NCBI GenBank assembly: GCA_029378245.1
Contig: JARKIF010000036.1
Span: 310,001 to 374,000, forward strand
Source of the DNA: Roridomyces roridus
Lineage: Eukaryota > Basidiomycota > Agaricomycetes > Agaricales > Mycenaceae
DNA: 64,000 bases
Reading direction: 5' to 3'
This document shows, in pieces, positions 59,932 through 64,000 of this stretch. The first letter of the stretch is position 1. Every line of letters starts with the position of its first letter. The notes beneath the pieces are model-generated. The model saw only the letters and a list, made by a program, of their open reading frames with translations, was not told where the DNA came from and ran no database searches. A program made the translations under genes and the position numbers.

Positions 59932-60099
59932 TGGTGGTTCAAACTCGGGATCTTCCGGGTTCAGATAAGGCTGCGGCCTAAACCTGATGAGGATTTGGCA
60001 AATTTCCCTCGAATAACTCGAAGTCGAGGGAATGAAAATCTCCGTCGGGCGCAGGAGGGTCGAGCAAAAAATCAGAAGGGACTGAGTGGAAACCGAAAC

Positions 60100-60182
60100 G
60101 CCTGAGCTCGAATCGAACGAGGCACATGAAGGCTCTCTCCCCGGGAAGTTGAATGGTGGGCCTCCGCAGGTAATTCAGGTCT
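60100..60182 (-). repeat. Long-class tRNA-like element (83 nt)
   Basis: Minus-strand ends GACCTGA and TCAGGCG pair at five of seven positions. The hairpin is CCTCG-TTCGATT-CGAGC. ACCTGCGGAGGCCCACCATTCAA follows the consensus after the 5' strand. Confidence 0.6.
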
Positions 60183-60265
60183 GTGCACTGATGTACCCGA
60201 CGGTGATGTATCCCAGTCATGTGTGCAGCAAGTGCGAAAAAAGACAAACATCCGTGATTCCATAT

Positions 60266-60358
60266 GACCTGACCCCGAATCGAACGAGGATGTATGCCAG
60301 AGTAGAGTTTCGAATTGCCCATTGTAATTGAATGGTGCGCCTTCGCAGGCTTCAGGTC
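60266..60358 (-). repeat. Long-class tRNA-like element with perfect end stem (93 nt)
   Basis: Minus-strand ends GACCTGA and TCAGGTC pair at all seven positions. The hairpin CCTCG-TTCGATT-CGGGG has four Watson-Crick pairs and one T-G, so its stem differs from the GCTCG/CGAGC form while pairing is kept. A further decayed hairpin lies at about 60541. Confidence 0.7.
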
Positions 60359-63300
60359 AGTTCGTTCAACGTTGGAACCTTGCTGATATGTGTGAAAAAG
60401 AGGACTTTGGGCCCAAAGTTTAGGCGGTACTTGCAACTGATCTTCCGGCCTTCCGGATCCAGGCTTGGGTCTCCGATGAGCTTCAGCTCTGATTCAAGCT
60501 GGAGTTCAAAAGATAATTCCAACAGCTGCCCATCGCCGGATCCCGAATCAAACGGGAATCTCCGTGAACAGACACAAGAGGCCGACAACCTATGCGTGTG
60601 GAAAGATCTGAAAGTCCTTCCCTGTGCGACTTGGCGAACCAAGTGAAGTTGAACTACTATAGGATCCCAGTCGCCCTATAGGGCGCGAGCGGCCCCCGAG
60701 ACGATCAGGCGGCATGATCATCTGGTGCTGCTTGGCATTGGTCGAAGAAGCGGTTTGGTCAGAAGCTACGAAGCTTGCATTGCACTGGCGTGTAACGTCG
60801 GGCAAGTTGAATACCGACTGAGAAGCGCACCAGAAGATGCGTAACGTCGGTCCAATGGTCACACACAGCCTTGAAAGGATTGATTGAGGCCGAACGCCAG
60901 GGAGTTAAGCATCCATGAAGAGGTCAGACATGCCATAGCACGCTGTACGGTTCGCGACTTCCTTGAGAATACGAGTTGAGAGATGACTCGTTAACTGGTA
61001 CATCGACACGAACTTGCGAAAACCACGTGTTTGTTCAAAGAAGCCCGACCAGATTCTGGCACGTGTGGTGTGCACAGTGCTAATCAGCGCGGGTCATTGG
61101 GTGGGGCGGATGTACCAGCGTCATGTTATTGGCGCGTCCCACGACGGTGGGCACAGTTGCAGCTTGCAGATGATGCCAGGATTTTGGGTTAAAGCTCCCG
61201 CTGCCGGGTCGTTGAATTCGCCATGGTCAATTCCTCTGGAGATTCCTGAATCGGACATGCGCGCGGCCACTCGCGTCACGGTGGATGATCGCGTCGGAGA
61301 TGGGGAGTGGGTCGGCGCTGGTCTTGGCTGTACCGAGTTCCGAGCAGCCATGAAGCTCACCGATAAGGAAACCTAAAATTCGGACGGGTTTTATTACATG
61401 CCACCATATGGCATTTTGCGTCAACCTGCGCTGGGTTCTGAGTGCGCTGGGCATTACTGTGCTGCGAAGCGGAAGCCGTCGGTGCCGCTCGACAGACGCC
61501 CGACTCTTTACGCATACCGTAAGCACTGCACACATTCAGTGATGTAAAGTTGACAGCTTGAATCCTTCTGCCCCGAGTCCGTCTGTGTACATAATGGGAT
61601 GTACAACAGCCGTCATGCGAATAAGGACAGATAAAATTCCACCTGACGTATGCTCGCTTACTTGTCGATCTACCAGATGGACGGCGCACGAAAGATGGGA
61701 TGGAGAGATGGAAGCTGTGATCGGGGTAGTGATCCAGGCCGGAAGTTGCCTGCTAGACGGAACGACAGATGCAGTAGATGTGAGTCAGTTTCAAAGACAT
61801 TATATAATGTGAGATTCCGGTGAGCAGGAGGAAAGATCAGCAACAAATTCCTCACTTGTGTAGGAAGGTGGACCCGAGTTCGAGAATGACCTTGAACCGC
61901 GGCAGGAAAGAGACTCGGTCATCGCTCGTTGTCGAGCGCATGACGACAGAAACTAAATTTAGGAGCAGGAGAAAGAGGATCGCCGGCGCAGATCAGCAGT
62001 CCGAGCGGGGAAGAGTTTCTTCTGGAAATCGGATTTATTAGGGTCAAGGGCGATTGTTGGACAGACAAACATGAGCGGGTACGTCTCGATAGAATCCGTC
62101 GGAATGCATATGTTCATGTCTTGTCGAACCCGAGTCCGTGTCATTCAACAGGCGCCGGGTCTTTCAAGCCACCACAGCCAGCAAGGAACTTGACGGATAG
62201 TCCAGTAAAACATGGAAACACCGCAGGTGGAGAGCAACCGAAATTGACAATTTGAAACGGGAGACAGGGTGTGGCCAGAACACCGTTGTGTGCGGGATAA
62301 TGAAAGCACTAGTTGATTAATTATGTAAAATAAATTGAACCAATTACCGAGAGGCAATGAGGAGGCGTTGGCGTACCGAGAGGCGGCCCTTCAGCAGTGC
62401 CATTGCCCGTGGGCGTCATCCCGAAACCGAAAGGCGGCGTCGGCATGGCGATGAGACGATGCACAGGCCGAGTTTGTTTGTACGTTAGCACGAGCCATGG
62501 TCGAATGTCAGCGCGAAATCGCCGTGATGAGTTAGAGCCCACAGCCCCGCCACACAGCCAGCACAGCCGGAGAAAAAAGCTGCTAATCAATCCTATCAGC
62601 CCGTTATCAGCGCGACACCGAACCGTGATCATGGCCGCGGCCAAACGCTGAAATCGGGTCCGGATTCGGGTGCAGTATTGGGATTGGCGCCCGCGCGCCA
62701 TGGTGTCATTGGTGATCCCGCATGAACACACGCCACGAGACCACGGCGGAACATTGGTGAGATCCTAGAGCTCGGGTTGTGGGCGGAAACCCTCTGCATG
62801 AGGTTGGAATATCGCCTATTCCAATCGAGGGGCCAGCAAGCGGGGTGCGATTTTCTTCTTCGTGCTGGCAGGACGAGATGAATGGAGGCTACTGGCGGGC
62901 GCCCGGCTGTCCTACATCACGGATCATGATCGACGCCTATCGACACGAAGCTCGGGAAGGCTCGGGATTTCCAAGCCCGGATTGGAATTTCTTGGCCTCG
63001 GTGCCTGAGAGCGGCTGAGTGGTTGTGAATCGCAAATCACGATCAGACCTGTACAGTACAACTCACCGTCTCAGTTGAACAGCGGCGCACACCCATCATG
63101 CGTGAAGGAGGACGGGCTCGGCCCGCCACCGCCTAAAATACGTCCCCGAACAGCCCCGAGCAAGGATCGGTTACAAAGCTGATGGTGAGAGTCGCTCTGC
63201 GGCTGCGTATTCGGCCAGTGGGTGGGAAGCCAATCAACACGAGGTGGAATCTTCAGCCAGCGGGGAGGTCGGTAGCAGTTGGTTTTAACAGCGCCGGAAC

Positions 63301-64000
63301 TCTGCGCGTGGGTGCATCCTCGGCTTGTGGAGGGCATGACGAGAGCGTTCTATTCCGTTCCGTTTGCACGACACCGGAACAGAACGCAGTCAGTCGACGT
63401 CATCACCACACCCACGGTGTCACTGATTCGAGCACAAGAACAGAACAGAATTCAGAACAAAGTTTTCTGGGAGATGGACAGATGAGTCTGAGTTCGGCAT
63501 CTGAGCTTGATCTGAGCTATCCTTGTGACGAATACGGCGATTTTCTTGTCCTGCCAGACGGAGGTAAGTGAATCCCAGGGGTCTGAAGAAGTATCTAAGA
63601 ACCGCAGTACAAAGCCGAAAGTGAGCACTGAGCGCATAACGGAACAGGGGCAGTCTAGAGACAGTAAGGACGAGGCACCAACAGAGTCTTGCTTGGTCTG
63701 AATAGGGAACAAGCAAGTGGAGAGACGCATTCATACAGGCGAAAGGCATAACGGAACAGGGGTGGTCGAAAGATGGTAAGGGCGAGGGAAGTCACCGTCT
63801 CTTCTGCATAGAGAGCAAGCGAGTGCCGACTCATTCCCAGGCCAGTGTGAACGAATGCCTCGTGTTGGCTGGAAAGCCAGATAACCAACAGTATCGCTGG
63901 CAGGCAGGCAGACGGACTTGACAGATGATCCACCGGTGAAGTCAAAAAAATGACTGACAGAAAGCGGGGATGATCAATCTGAGACCAGACTTGACCGGCA

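Larger units (their letters stand above)
58219..64000 (-). repeat. Large inverted repeat, arm B (runs off the window)
   Basis: This arm is the complement of arm A (42500-47552) over most of its length. It differs mainly at 59270-60650, where it carries a cluster of tRNA-like units and extra spacer DNA, while arm A carries two such units in the matching place (46330-46610). Matches continue to the window end (63940-63980 with about 42520-42600). No recognisable protein gene lies inside. Confidence 0.8.

Overview
The window looks like nuclear DNA of a mushroom-forming basidiomycete (Agaricomycetes; a Mycena-like agaric would fit, but this is an inference). The evidence is many 45-60 nt spliceosomal introns per gene, families typical of agarics (F-box paralogues, a seven-helix membrane protein, a fungal annexin, tandem dienelactone hydrolases, a two-finger C2H2 factor, GH27 and GT8 enzymes) and wide repeat-rich gaps. 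All exon maps below were built by hand from splice motifs, reading frame and paralogue comparison.

Layout. 1-0.45 kb: edge-truncated, frameshifted F-box paralogue. 0.7-12.4 kb: two divergent copies of a KDEL-receptor (ERD2-like) gene with duplicated upstream DNA. Between them lie two opposed arrays of tRNA-like hairpin repeats, a proline-rich protein gene and an F-box gene. 12.6-15.0 kb: tandem dienelactone hydrolase genes. 15.9 kb: intron-containing tRNA-Ala(AGC). 16.3-17.6 kb: membrane protein. 18.6-20.3 kb: nine-exon annexin. 21.0-22.1 kb: small zinc-binding-type protein. 22.7-23.3 kb: hAT-type MITE with a perfect 8-bp target duplication. 23.6-24.9 kb: short-chain dehydrogenase. 25.5-27.1 kb: intact F-box gene. 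27-33 kb: MITEs, foldbacks, a Zn2Cys6 regulator and gene fragments. 33.5-34.6 kb: GT8 glycosyltransferase. 36.8-39.2 kb: GH27 alpha-galactosidase. 42.5-64 kb: an inverted pair of repeat arms over 5 kb each, separated by about 10.7 kb that holds an F-box pseudogene and a C2H2 transcription factor gene.

The most unusual signal is a large set of tRNA-like elements. Two classes share a T-arm-like hairpin (5-bp stem, 7-nt loop close to TTCGATT, matching a Pol III B box) followed by a strand that pairs with the element's 5' end like an acceptor stem. One class spans about 50 nt and forms opposed arrays at 2.6-4.3 and 6.3-9.0 kb. The other spans about 86-93 nt (GACCTGA...TCAGGTC) and clusters at 59.3-60.4 kb, with single copies near 20.4 and 46.4 kb. 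Stems vary in sequence while keeping pairing, which points to structure rather than simple copying. They may be a tRNA-derived SINE-like family or TFIIIC-binding sites; neither is proven here.

The recognised genes do not form one pathway. They look like ordinary housekeeping and secretory/carbohydrate genes (ERD2, GT8, GH27, annexin, hydrolases, regulators) inside a region reshaped by duplication and small transposons.
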